Below, piece after piece: positions 38,716-46,045 of a stretch of 64,000 bases of DNA. Position 1 is the stretch's first letter; every line of letters begins with the position of its first letter. The DNA is taken from contig NZ_CP136856.1 of NCBI RefSeq assembly GCF_033807535.1, positions 232,501 through 296,500 of the forward strand, given 5' to 3'. The DNA is from Oceanisphaera sp. IT1-181. Lineage in GTDB: Bacteria > Pseudomonadota > Gammaproteobacteria > Enterobacterales > Aeromonadaceae. Position numbers and translations under genes: made by a program. The notes under the pieces were generated by a model, which worked only from the letters and a program-made list of their open reading frames with translations, did no database searches and was not told where the DNA came from.

Positions 38716-39379
38716 GGCCGTGTTTCAACGGTTGGCTTAACGGCTCTAGATAATGCTGCAGCAGACTTAGATGCTTAGGCATAGGTCGTTAAACATGCAC
38801 CGTGCAAGCCAACCTAGCGGGTTATGAGAAACGATGCTGGATGAAAATAGAAAGTCTGAACAGGTTAGCCATCGCAGTCGGCTCTAGCGTCAAAAATAGA
38901 GCACTAATGCGGTTGCTCTATCCGAAGTGATCTTTTTATAGAGCATGAAAAATAGCAGCAAGCTAGAGAATCATTTATTTATCTTACCTGCAAGTTTTAT
39001 TCAAGACTCTATTGTGACTGTCGGAGAAAGAAGGTGCGAGATTAATCATCTCACGCTAACTTTTAGTATAAATAATAATAAAAATTAAATATTATCAAGT
39101 GTTTGCCATTATATGTTGAATTGGCAGTTAACTTAATGAGTTACCTTCTAATTTAATTTAAGAGTCAAATGGAAAGTAAGTTGTCTTAAAAGTAAGACTT
39201 TTAACGTTTTTTTATAAATTTATAATTTTTAATATATTAAAAAGATTGGTCTTAAATTATATTCGATACAGCTACAATTTTCAGCTGGGCTACTCTTTAA
39301 CTCAGGGTGTGTACGCAACGCCCTAATTTCTGCCAAGGTTACAGGCAGACAAAATAAATAGATGAAGAGGGAGTTTAAT
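38716..39379 (+). promoter_or_regulatory. AT-rich leader region of the fibre locus
   Basis: This 660-base gap has no gene. Its second half (from about 38930) is strikingly AT-rich, with runs such as TAAATAATAATAAAAATT and a TATAAT at 39221 that lacks a good -35. I found no convincing sigma-54 (-24/-12) element. The length suggests a regulated promoter with upstream binding sites for the linked regulator. A ribosome site, GAGGGAG, lies at 39367-39373 just before the subunit gene. Confidence 0.4.
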
Positions 39380-40603
39380 ATGTCTATGCAAAAGAAAACT
39401 TTAGCGGTTTTTGTCGCTTTAGCAGTAGGCGCTTCATTTGGTGCTGCAGCTGACGATAATATTGCCACTGACAGCTTTAATACTCAGGATAGTTACAACG
39501 ATAACAGTCAAATGGATAATACTAACAATAGTGTGGCCGATAGTGGTAACGCCGACAATAGCGTAGCTGATAGCGGTAATGACAGCTCTGACAACAGTGT
39601 GGCCGATAGCGGGAACGATAATAGTCAAGTTGATAATACAAACAACTCTGATAATAGTGTTGCCGATGCCGGCAATGATAAATCTGATAATAGTATAGCT
39701 GATAGCGGTAACGACAATAGTCAAGTTGACAATACAAACAACTCTGATAATAGTGTTGCCGATGCCGGTAATGATAAGTCTGATAATAGTTTAACTGATA
39801 GTGCTAACGATAACTCCGACAATAGCGTAGCCGATAGTGGTAACGACAACTCAGATAATAGTTTAACTGATAGTGCTAACGATAACTCTGACAATAGCGT
39901 AGCCGATAGTGGTAACGATAACTCAGATAATAGTTTAACTGATAGTGCTAACGATAACTCTGATAATAGTGATAATTCTGACAATAGTATTGCCGATAGT
40001 GGTAATGATAATTCGGATAAAAGTGATAACTCCGATAATAGTATTGCTGATAGCTACAATAGTACTACCAATGAGCGTGATTCAAGAAACTCATATAACT
40101 CTGCAGATTGGAGTTGGGCACAAACTGTAACCAAAACTAATACAAATACTCAAAGTAACACAACTAACCAAACTGGTTATGCCATGGGCGCATATGCAAC
40201 CTCAAGTGCAGGTGGTAGTTCAGGTGCTGATAGTTACAATGGAGCTAGTCTTGATCAAGGCGGTGACGTAGGTGCTTACGGCTTAGGTGCAGGTTTAGGC
40301 TTCGGGTGGGGTGGAGCTTCAGCTGAAAGACGTAATGATGATGTTGATAACGCTGCGGAAGGTTTTGGTCAGGGTGACGGTGCTGGGTCAGGTTTAGCAT
40401 CGCTGGATCCGACTCAAAATCTTGAACAGAATTCTGCTGCAACCTCGAATAACAGCATCTCTGCTGTATCTATGATTGTATCTGGTAATAACACAGTGGG
40501 TAACGGCGGTTCTACTAACGGTATCAGTATGAACCAAGGTGTGTCTGGCCATGGCTCCTTTGGTCAACAGAGCGTAAACGTAAACGCCAGCGTTCAGTTC
40601 TAA
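39380..40603 (+). CDS. secreted Asp/Asn/Ser-repeat protein, candidate functional-amyloid subunit
   Basis: This 407-residue exported protein has a signal peptide ending near GASFGAAA. About 180 residues of repeats follow, with a 12-residue unit of the form DNSVADSGNDNS that alternates with DNSLTDSANDNS (around 13 copies). Then comes a Thr/Asn/Gln-rich linker, a Gly/Ala-rich stretch (GAYGLGAGLGFGWGG) and a C-terminus ending in a Phe, GQQSVNVNASVQF. It has no cysteine, whereas FapC has a CxxC. Composition (Asn, Ser, Asp, Gly, Gln), tandem repeats and the following FapD-like and FapF-like genes suggest the major fibre subunit. The start at 39380 fits GAGGGAG; an ATG at 39362 precedes the ribosome site. 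An acidic Ca2+-binding adhesin is the main alternative. Confidence 0.65.
   Translation: MSMQKKTLAVFVALAVGASFGAAADDNIATDSFNTQDSYNDNSQMDNTNNSVADSGNADNSVADSGNDSSDNSVADSGNDNSQVDNTNNSDNSVADAGNDKSDNSIADSGNDNSQVDNTNNSDNSVADAGNDKSDNSLTDSANDNSDNSVADSGNDNSDNSLTDSANDNSDNSVADSGNDNSDNSLTDSANDNSDNSDNSDNSIADSGNDNSDKSDNSDNSIADSYNSTTNERDSRNSYNSADWSWAQTVTKTNTNTQSNTTNQTGYAMGAYATSSAGGSSGADSYNGASLDQGGDVGAYGLGAGLGFGWGGASAERRNDDVDNAAEGFGQGDGAGSGLASLDPTQNLEQNSAATSNNSISAVSMIVSGNNTVGNGGSTNGISMNQGVSGHGSFGQQSVNVNASVQF
39500..40065 (+). repeat. tandem coding repeats (36/72/96 bp) in the subunit gene
   Basis: At the DNA level the repeats are partly recent. Bases 39782-39853 and 39854-39925 are 72-bp units differing at two positions, and a third half-unit follows at 39926-39961. 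A separate 96-bp duplication spans 39604-39699 and 39700-39795, with mostly third-position differences. These are array expansions inside a coding frame and keep the frame because every unit is a multiple of 12 codon positions or 4 codons. Confidence 0.9.
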
Positions 40604-40621
40604 TTTAATTCAACCTTTAAT

Positions 40622-40648
40622 GCCGGCCTCTTTGGGCCGGCTTATTTT
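40622..40648 (+). terminator. hairpin between subunit gene and downstream genes (attenuator or stabiliser)
   Basis: GCCGGCC and GGCCGGC form a GC-rich stem in otherwise AT-rich DNA, followed by TTATTTTAA, 19 bases after the subunit stop and 12 bases before the next start. It resembles a leaky terminator that would keep the first gene far more abundant than the rest. Confidence 0.7.
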
Positions 40649-40659
40649 AAGGAGGGAAT

Positions 40660-40983
40660 ATGAAAAAGGTAATATTGTTATCTATTTTATTGAGTGCTTC
40701 CACCTTAGCCGGACAAGAACTGGATATGCTGCCTGTTGCCGATCATGCGCTTCTGGATGAAAGTAGAGGTATGGCTAATTTCACTGATCAAGATAATATA
40801 ACAAAACAAGGAGCTACTGTAGCTGGAAATAACGTATCCAATGCAATTATATTGACCGGTTCTAATCAAATCTCGGCAGGTGCTCTGGCAGGCTCTAATG
40901 GTATTATTATGCTTAATTTATCATCTGGAAATAATAATATTACTAATATGAGTACATCTATCAATATAACAACGGTAAAATAA
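40660..40983 (+). CDS. small secreted protein, candidate minor subunit or nucleator
   Basis: This 107-residue protein has a signal peptide (about 1-18, ending STLAG). A short acidic segment contains LLDESRGM at 31-38, followed by an Asn/Ser/Gly/Ile-rich region. Its last 50 residues align by eye with the C-terminus of the large repeat protein: both carry an NN..S block, then GSxNGIxM and a Ser-Gly-rich tail. That suggests a shared assembly module, as FapB and FapC share repeats. The start is behind AAGGAGGGAAT. The next gene begins 1 base after its stop. No known family was recognised from sequence alone. Confidence 0.6.
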   Translation: MKKVILLSILLSASTLAGQELDMLPVADHALLDESRGMANFTDQDNITKQGATVAGNNVSNAIILTGSNQISAGALAGSNGIIMLNLSSGNNNITNMSTSINITTVK

Positions 40984-40984
40984 C

Positions 40985-41659
40985 ATGAAGAAACTACTCT
41001 TGTTGTTGTTTTTTATTCCTCATTTAAGTTTTGCGGTTAACTTACCGGGAGTCGGCGGTGGGAGTTTCAGGGTGCCGGTAAAAAGTTTTAGTGACATTAA
41101 ATTTGGTGAAGTAGTGAAGCAGCAGTATGACTTTAGTTGTGGTTCTGCAGCCTTAGCCTCATTGCTTACTCATCATTATGATATGCCAATTACCGAAGCG
41201 ACTGTTTTTGAGGAGATGTTTAAATATGGTGATAAAGAAAAAATAGAAGAAAAAGGATTTTCGATGCTGGATATGAAAAACTTCTTGGCTAGAAGAGGTC
41301 TTAATGCTGATGGGTATCAGTTAAAGATAAGTGATGTAGCTAAGCTGGAGATGCCATCGATAGCCTTGGTTAATTACAATGGATATAACCATTTTGTGGT
41401 AGTTAAAGGTTCTAGAGATGATAAGGTTCTGGTAGGCGATCCTTCAATAGGACTACATATAATGAATGATGAAATATTTGATGAAAGTAGTAACGGTATA
41501 TTTTTCTTTATCAGAGATAACACTGAGATAGCAAAAGCCAGTTTTAATAAAAAAGATGATTGGGAACATTCTGCCCCTAGTGCCCCCTCAAAAATGGCAC
41601 TTATCCAACGGTTTCCTCATCTGACGGACTTGATGCTACCATCTGAATATGATTATTGA
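40985..41659 (+). CDS. C39-family peptidase, FapD-like
   Basis: This 224-residue exported cysteine peptidase-like protein has a signal peptide (about 1-17) and a C39 domain with Cys52 in QQYDFSCGSAALASLL, His136 in YNGYNHFVVVKG and Asp152 in LVGDPSIG, an intact catalytic triad. Standalone periplasmic C39 proteins of this sort (FapD) are encoded in functional-amyloid operons. C39 enzymes typically cut after Gly-Gly or similar sites. It follows the small subunit gene by 1 base. Candidate substrates are the flanking small proteins carrying LxxxRG motifs. Confidence 0.8.
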   Translation: MKKLLLLLFFIPHLSFAVNLPGVGGGSFRVPVKSFSDIKFGEVVKQQYDFSCGSAALASLLTHHYDMPITEATVFEEMFKYGDKEKIEEKGFSMLDMKNFLARRGLNADGYQLKISDVAKLEMPSIALVNYNGYNHFVVVKGSRDDKVLVGDPSIGLHIMNDEIFDESSNGIFFFIRDNTEIAKASFNKKDDWEHSAPSAPSKMALIQRFPHLTDLMLPSEYDY

Positions 41660-41685
41660 ATATAAACAAATTTAAGGGAGTAACG

Positions 41686-42144
41686 ATGATGAGATGGCTA
41701 GTAGCTTTACTTATTATTATACCTGCGATAGCCTTTTCTAAAAGTTACGACACTTTTTTTGAAAGTACGCCTGCCTTATCGGAAAGTGTATTAGAACAGC
41801 AACGAGGCGGCTTCGCCTTGCCGGGTCTAAATTATTCAATAGGATTGAGAATGGAGGCGTTAGTTAATGGGCAAAAAGTGCTTTTTAGTAACATGTTTAA
41901 TTTGGATAGGAACAGTGTAAATCCCGCAGTAATAAATGATGTGGCAGGAGTAAAAGGTTTAAATATTACCGCTTTGAATGGTAGAGGCCAGCTTGGCTTT
42001 GTAGTAGATAATGCCGCAAATAACGTTAGGGCCGATGTCGTTTTACATCTAGACGTAGTAACTCCGATAGATATTAATGCCTATAGAGAAAGTCAGATGG
42101 CCACAATTAGAGTAAGAGAGGCAATAAGACAAACTAGGTATTGA
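41686..42144 (+). CDS. small exported protein with LEQQRGG motif, unknown function
   Basis: This 152-residue protein has a signal peptide (about 1-18, PAIAFS). Then comes ESVLEQQRGGFALPG (about 34-48), followed by a folded-looking domain rich in Asn and Val (NITALNGRGQLGFVVDNAANNVRADVVLHLD) and a basic C-terminal helix. The RGG site resembles a processing site and the DESRGM site of the small subunit. Start at 41686 or 41689 fits AAGGGAG at 41674. It may be a minor fibre component or chaperone in the role of FapA/FapE. I see no direct homology. Confidence 0.6.
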   Translation: MMRWLVALLIIIPAIAFSKSYDTFFESTPALSESVLEQQRGGFALPGLNYSIGLRMEALVNGQKVLFSNMFNLDRNSVNPAVINDVAGVKGLNITALNGRGQLGFVVDNAANNVRADVVLHLDVVTPIDINAYRESQMATIRVREAIRQTRY

Positions 42145-42403
42145 TTTCAAAATATAATATAAGGATAATTAATTGCGCATAATTTATATAGAAGTTTTCA
42201 TCCGTATAATCTAACAACATTGAAGCTGAATGTTATGTTTCTACGCTAGTTATGACGAGTTGCTTATGTGATTTATTTTATCTTGGATTTATAATTTTTG
42301 AAGAACAAGCTGTCAGTGTCAGATACTCTTAAGCGCTAGAATTAATCACATAATCTCCCCTCCATCTTTAATGAAATTTAGTGAGATATCTTTTAACACT
42401 CCA

Positions 42404-42433
42404 TTGAAAAATCAATGCTTGTGGCATTATAAC
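42404..42433 (+). promoter_or_regulatory. possible sigma-70 promoter for the regulator and barrel genes
   Basis: TTGAAA and TATAAC are 18 bases apart in the 500-base AT-rich gap 42145-42641, about 200 bases before the regulator gene. The rest of the gap has no gene, and I saw no terminator in it. The long leader could hold further control. Confidence 0.4.
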
Positions 42434-42641
42434 TTCGCACTTCATTTCACCCGTCAGATTGTGGATTCATATAGGCCTTGATATGGGCGCTATCATCATT
42501 AATTGTGCATTTTTTTCATTTGTGCCGCTTACTATATGTTTTTCTTATGAAAATATGGATTTTGTTATTCTATCTTCCGGTGGTGTTCAGTTCTGTTCTA
42601 TAGTTTTAGGCATCATTGGATGATAAAAGTGGTGGTGGGGT

Positions 42642-43889
42642 ATGGCCGTAGAAAGGGAGGTCTTGGTTCTTCAGTGCTCTACTGGCGTGAGCGTGTTACG
42701 CAACCTGTACTCAAACTGGACCTTTATAAGATATAAGTGTCTGGAAGCTGCGGGCCAGTATCTTACTCATTCAGAAGCATCAGTAGGCATCATTGACTGT
42801 AGTGGAGCAGAGCAACCCGACCCTAAATTAGAAAATTGGCTGGATAGTTACAAGGGTGTGTTTTGGGTGGCTGTGTTATCGAAATGCCAACTATCTAGGA
42901 AAGAGTGGCAGCTTTTTGTGGCAACGCATTGTTATGACTACCACACGACCCCCATCTTGGAAGAAAAATTATTTATTACCATAGGCCGAGCTTATGGTAT
43001 GACAAACCTTAAAAACAACTTGAGCCTGTCGTTTCAGCGATCTCAAGTTGTAGGCGTACATGATAGTTTTAAAAAAGTATTACGATATATAGATCGTCAC
43101 TCGGAAGGAGGTCTTACTCTTTCTGGAGAAAGCGGAACTGGTAAGCGTCTCCTTGCTGAAACCTGGGCTAACATTAAAGGCTTTAGATTTGTAGAGCTAA
43201 GTGCGAAAATTAATGAAAATGAACTTGATAATTACCTATCAATGCTGGATTTTATATTTAAGAAAAGAACTATTCGTTCTTTTTGCCTTTGTATTTTCGA
43301 TATTGAATTTTTGCCTGTGATTATACAGGTGTATATTTGTAATTTAATAAGTTCATCTAATCTAAATAGTTTTGAATTGATTTTTTGCTGTAATGTGGAC
43401 TCCTCTGAAATAAATGAAGTTAATTTAATTTCTCCAGAGTTTATGGTGTTGCTGAAAAATAATTGGATAGTGTTGCCGCCGTTACGAGATAGAGGCCAAG
43501 ATAAGATTATTCTCGCTAGGCACTATCTCTATAAAATAAGCCGAAAACAAAAAAAAAGACTGCTTGGTTTTTCTAATGATGCTGAACAAGCTATTCTCAA
43601 GTATGACTGGCCTGGCAATGTAACTCAGTTAATTGAGAAGGTTTTTGTAGGCGTATCATCTTGTGAGGATAACTATTTAAATCTAAAGCTGATGGAGTTT
43701 GAGGATAAACATCCCCCAGAAGAATACACGAATATGAGTTTGATAGAAGCAAGGGAAGAAGCCGAGGCGTTGGCGATTGAGAGAGCGCTTAATCTAGTAT
43801 CGGGACGTCCTGGGCAGGCTGCCGAATTGCTTTGCATTTCTAGGGCTTCGTTGTATCGGTTGATAGCAAGATATGGAATCAGGAGATAA
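42642..43889 (+). CDS. degenerate enhancer-binding-protein-type regulator, VpsR-like
   Basis: This 415-residue regulator has an N-terminal receiver-like domain without a clear phospho-Asp pocket, an AAA+ core and a C-terminal Fis-type helix-turn-helix (AIERALNLVSGRPGQAAELLCISRASLYRLIARYG, about 379-411). Walker A GESGTGKR is at 162-169, and LPPLRDRGQD (278-287) and YDWPGNV (321-327) are well kept. The GAFTGA loop that contacts sigma-54 is absent, and Walker B is degenerate (CIFDIE, 217-222). The set matches VpsR-type biofilm regulators, which act without sigma-54. It probably controls the locus, and c-di-GMP sensing is only a guess. Confidence 0.72.
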   Translation: MAVEREVLVLQCSTGVSVLRNLYSNWTFIRYKCLEAAGQYLTHSEASVGIIDCSGAEQPDPKLENWLDSYKGVFWVAVLSKCQLSRKEWQLFVATHCYDYHTTPILEEKLFITIGRAYGMTNLKNNLSLSFQRSQVVGVHDSFKKVLRYIDRHSEGGLTLSGESGTGKRLLAETWANIKGFRFVELSAKINENELDNYLSMLDFIFKKRTIRSFCLCIFDIEFLPVIIQVYICNLISSSNLNSFELIFCCNVDSSEINEVNLISPEFMVLLKNNWIVLPPLRDRGQDKIILARHYLYKISRKQKKRLLGFSNDAEQAILKYDWPGNVTQLIEKVFVGVSSCEDNYLNLKLMEFEDKHPPEEYTNMSLIEAREEAEALAIERALNLVSGRPGQAAELLCISRASLYRLIARYGIRR

Positions 43890-43891
43890 AC

Positions 43892-44908
43892 ATGGAACGA
43901 AAAATATTATCAGCAAGTTTGCTGCTCTTCGCAGTAAGTGCGGCGCAGGCACAAGATAGACAGGTCGTGGACACAGTGGCTAGCGCACTTAAGGCACAAG
44001 GCGTAATGACGCCGAAAGGTCACTTTGAAGTAGAGCCATCATTTAGTTATTCACAAAATAGTGCTAATCGTATTTCTATTCTGGGCTTTACCCAAGTGCC
44101 AGCCATACTTGTCGGCATCATCGAAGCAGAAGATGCAGATTATACCACTTTCATTGGGGCCTTGGCGGTGCGTTACGGTTTAACCGACCGCATTGAGCTG
44201 GAGTTAAGAGCACCTTGGGTTTACCGCTATGATTCTATTACCAAGCGTATAGCGGTGCCCAAAGGAGGTGATGATACTAGAACCTTAAATTCTAGCGGTG
44301 GTGCCTTGGGTGATATGGAAGCGGCCATACGGTATCAATTTAATCTGGAGTCGGCTCCTTATTGGATTGGTGGATTAAGAGTCAAGTCTGATACCGGTCG
44401 ATCGCCTTTTGATCAAGAGATCGATGTTAATGGTATCTTTAAAGATCCAGCCACTGGATCTGGTTCTTGGTCAATTGAGCCCGGCTTGACCATGATTTAC
44501 CCCATCGATCCCGCCGTGATATTTGTCACCGGTGGTTATACGTGGAGTATGGAAACAGATGCAGCTAGATACCGAGTAGTAAAGGTACCGGATACCTTGG
44601 AAAATGAAGTCGTCCGTTTACCAGGGACCGACAAGGTAGATTTAGGCGATAGTTTTTTTCTCGGCATGGGCATGGGTTTTGCAGTCAACGATCGCTTATC
44701 TTTCAGTCTTGGGATAAACCACAGAACCGTGTTTGAATCGTCGCTCAATGGTAGTAAGACCGGCAAGGTGTTGCAGCTAGACAGTTTAACGACCGGTTTT
44801 TCGCTGGCTCTCAGCGAAAGTACATCCCTTAACTTGAGTTTACAGGCCGGTTTGACCGAAGATGCACCAGACGTGCAGCTGAATTTTGGTATGCCTATCA
44901 GGTTTTAA
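43892..44908 (+). CDS. outer-membrane beta-barrel, FapF-like secretion pore
   Basis: This 338-residue exported protein has a signal peptide (about 1-20, SAAQAQ) and alternating amphipathic strands to a C-terminal Phe (DAPDVQLNFGMPIRF). The C-terminus and length of the barrel recall FapF, the trimeric pore that exports Fap subunits. FapF also has an N-terminal periplasmic coiled coil of about 100 residues. Here only some 20 residues (QVVDTVASALKAQGVMTPKG) precede the barrel, so the plug helix may be kept but the coiled coil is lost. It begins 2 bases after the regulator stop and ends in a terminator. Confidence 0.7.
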   Translation: MERKILSASLLLFAVSAAQAQDRQVVDTVASALKAQGVMTPKGHFEVEPSFSYSQNSANRISILGFTQVPAILVGIIEAEDADYTTFIGALAVRYGLTDRIELELRAPWVYRYDSITKRIAVPKGGDDTRTLNSSGGALGDMEAAIRYQFNLESAPYWIGGLRVKSDTGRSPFDQEIDVNGIFKDPATGSGSWSIEPGLTMIYPIDPAVIFVTGGYTWSMETDAARYRVVKVPDTLENEVVRLPGTDKVDLGDSFFLGMGMGFAVNDRLSFSLGINHRTVFESSLNGSKTGKVLQLDSLTTGFSLALSESTSLNLSLQAGLTEDAPDVQLNFGMPIRF

Positions 44909-44931
44909 TTAAAAGAGTAATTAACGTATAA

Positions 44932-44959
44932 AATAAAGGCCGGATAACCGGCCTTTATT
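44932..44959. terminator. bidirectional terminator between FapF-like gene and tsdA
   Basis: AATAAAGGCCGG and CCGGCCTTTATT form a stem around ATAA between the two convergent genes, marking the downstream edge of the fibre locus. Confidence 0.88.
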
Positions 44960-44983
44960 ATGTGTTAGCACTCAGCTCTGTGT

Positions 44984-46045
44984 TTACTGAGGCTTATTCG
45001 GGTGGTTGGGGAAGCTTTCGCTGCCCAAAATTTTACCGTCTACTTCGGTACCGTAATAACTGGTTTTGCCGTGAAACTCTTTACGGGTTTCGGCTACATC
45101 ACCTTTAGTGCGGGGGTCTTGTGGACGGTCGCGCGTGTCCAGATACATGGCTACGTCCCACGCTTGCTGGTCGGTCAGCTTATTAGGTTGGCCTAGAGGC
45201 ATATTGTGCTTAATAAAATCGGCGGCGGTGTTCACGCGCTGCATACCCGCACCCCAGTTATAGGTATCTGGGCCCCATAATGGCGGGAATACATAGCGAT
45301 TATTAACCTGCTGACCTTCGCCGTTTTCACCGTGGCACACGGAACACTCTTGCTCAAATACGGCCTTGCCGCGAGCAATGTCCGGGGCTTGTTCTGGCTC
45401 AGGCGTGGTTGGGTAGGCACGGCCCACTAGTGCCGGCTCTTTGCTGCCACCCTTATCCAAATAGGCTTTCATAAACGGAAAGTCTTCACGCTTACCGCCT
45501 TTGAGCAGGTCTGCATCGCTGGGGACTGCCATATCTTTAGGATCGAAGTCTTCACCGGTGAGCGTGCCTTGTGCCAACCAATAGGCATAGGCAGACAAAT
45601 CGATTAAAGCCTCTGAGCCATAGTCCGGTGAGGTGCCGTTCATGGAGAACATAAAGCAGCCTTGCATCCGCTCTTCAAAGGAGTTGATGCGGTTATTCTT
45701 AGCGCGAAACACTGGGTAGCTCATGTAGGCGGCCCACAGTGGCGCAGAGTTTTCTTTACGCCCTGCATCCGTATGGCAGTTCACGCAGTTAAGGCCGTTG
45801 CCGGTATATTGTGGTGATAAGCTCTGGGTATCCACGAAGTTTTTGTAACCACGTAATACTTTTTCACCAAACTCACCTTCGGGCAACTTATCCCAGCCGG
45901 GGGGGCGGGGATAAGTTTCTGCGGTTTGATTGGGCAGCTGATCTTGCACTGCTAGTTTATTGGCATCGGCTTCTGTAGCTGAAGCTGAACCTGCGCTGAT
46001 CAAGGCTAAGCTGACCAATAGCGACGAATAAGAGAGTTTCAGCAT
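44984..46045 (-). CDS. tsdA: TsdA-type thiosulfate dehydrogenase (dihaem cytochrome c)
   Basis: This 353-residue periplasmic dihaem cytochrome has a signal peptide (to about residue 23) and haem motifs C87-V-N-C90-H91 and C234-S-V-C237-H238. It also has a conserved free cysteine, C130, in RMQGCFMFSMNG. This Cys is the axial ligand of the active-site haem in TsdA enzymes, which oxidise thiosulfate to tetrathionate (or the reverse). The gene overlaps the end of the upstream cytochrome c4-like gene (TAATG), matching the tsdB-tsdA operon of other proteobacteria. Confidence 0.87.
   Translation of the reverse strand: MLKLSYSSLLVSLALISAGSASATEADANKLAVQDQLPNQTAETYPRPPGWDKLPEGEFGEKVLRGYKNFVDTQSLSPQYTGNGLNCVNCHTDAGRKENSAPLWAAYMSYPVFRAKNNRINSFEERMQGCFMFSMNGTSPDYGSEALIDLSAYAYWLAQGTLTGEDFDPKDMAVPSDADLLKGGKREDFPFMKAYLDKGGSKEPALVGRAYPTTPEPEQAPDIARGKAVFEQECSVCHGENGEGQQVNNRYVFPPLWGPDTYNWGAGMQRVNTAADFIKHNMPLGQPNKLTDQQAWDVAMYLDTRDRPQDPRTKGDVAETRKEFHGKTSYYGTEVDGKILGSESFPNHPNKPQ

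Noticed and set aside
38716..39379. Sigma-54 promoter for the fibre locus
   Set aside because: No -24/-12 pair (TGGCA..TTGC) was found, and the linked regulator lacks the sigma-54-contacting GAFTGA loop.
39721..39984. Minus-strand Leu/Ser-repeat ORF within the subunit gene
   Set aside because: It is the antisense reading of the tandem repeats and has no start context or known domain.
39500..40065. CRISPR-like repeat array
   Set aside because: The repeats are contiguous, have no unrelated spacers of constant length, and are all in one open frame coding for a secreted protein.
42547..42603. 18-residue hydrophobic peptide upstream of the regulator
   Set aside because: A short ATG-to-TAG frame exists, but no ribosome site precedes it and it cannot be told from chance.
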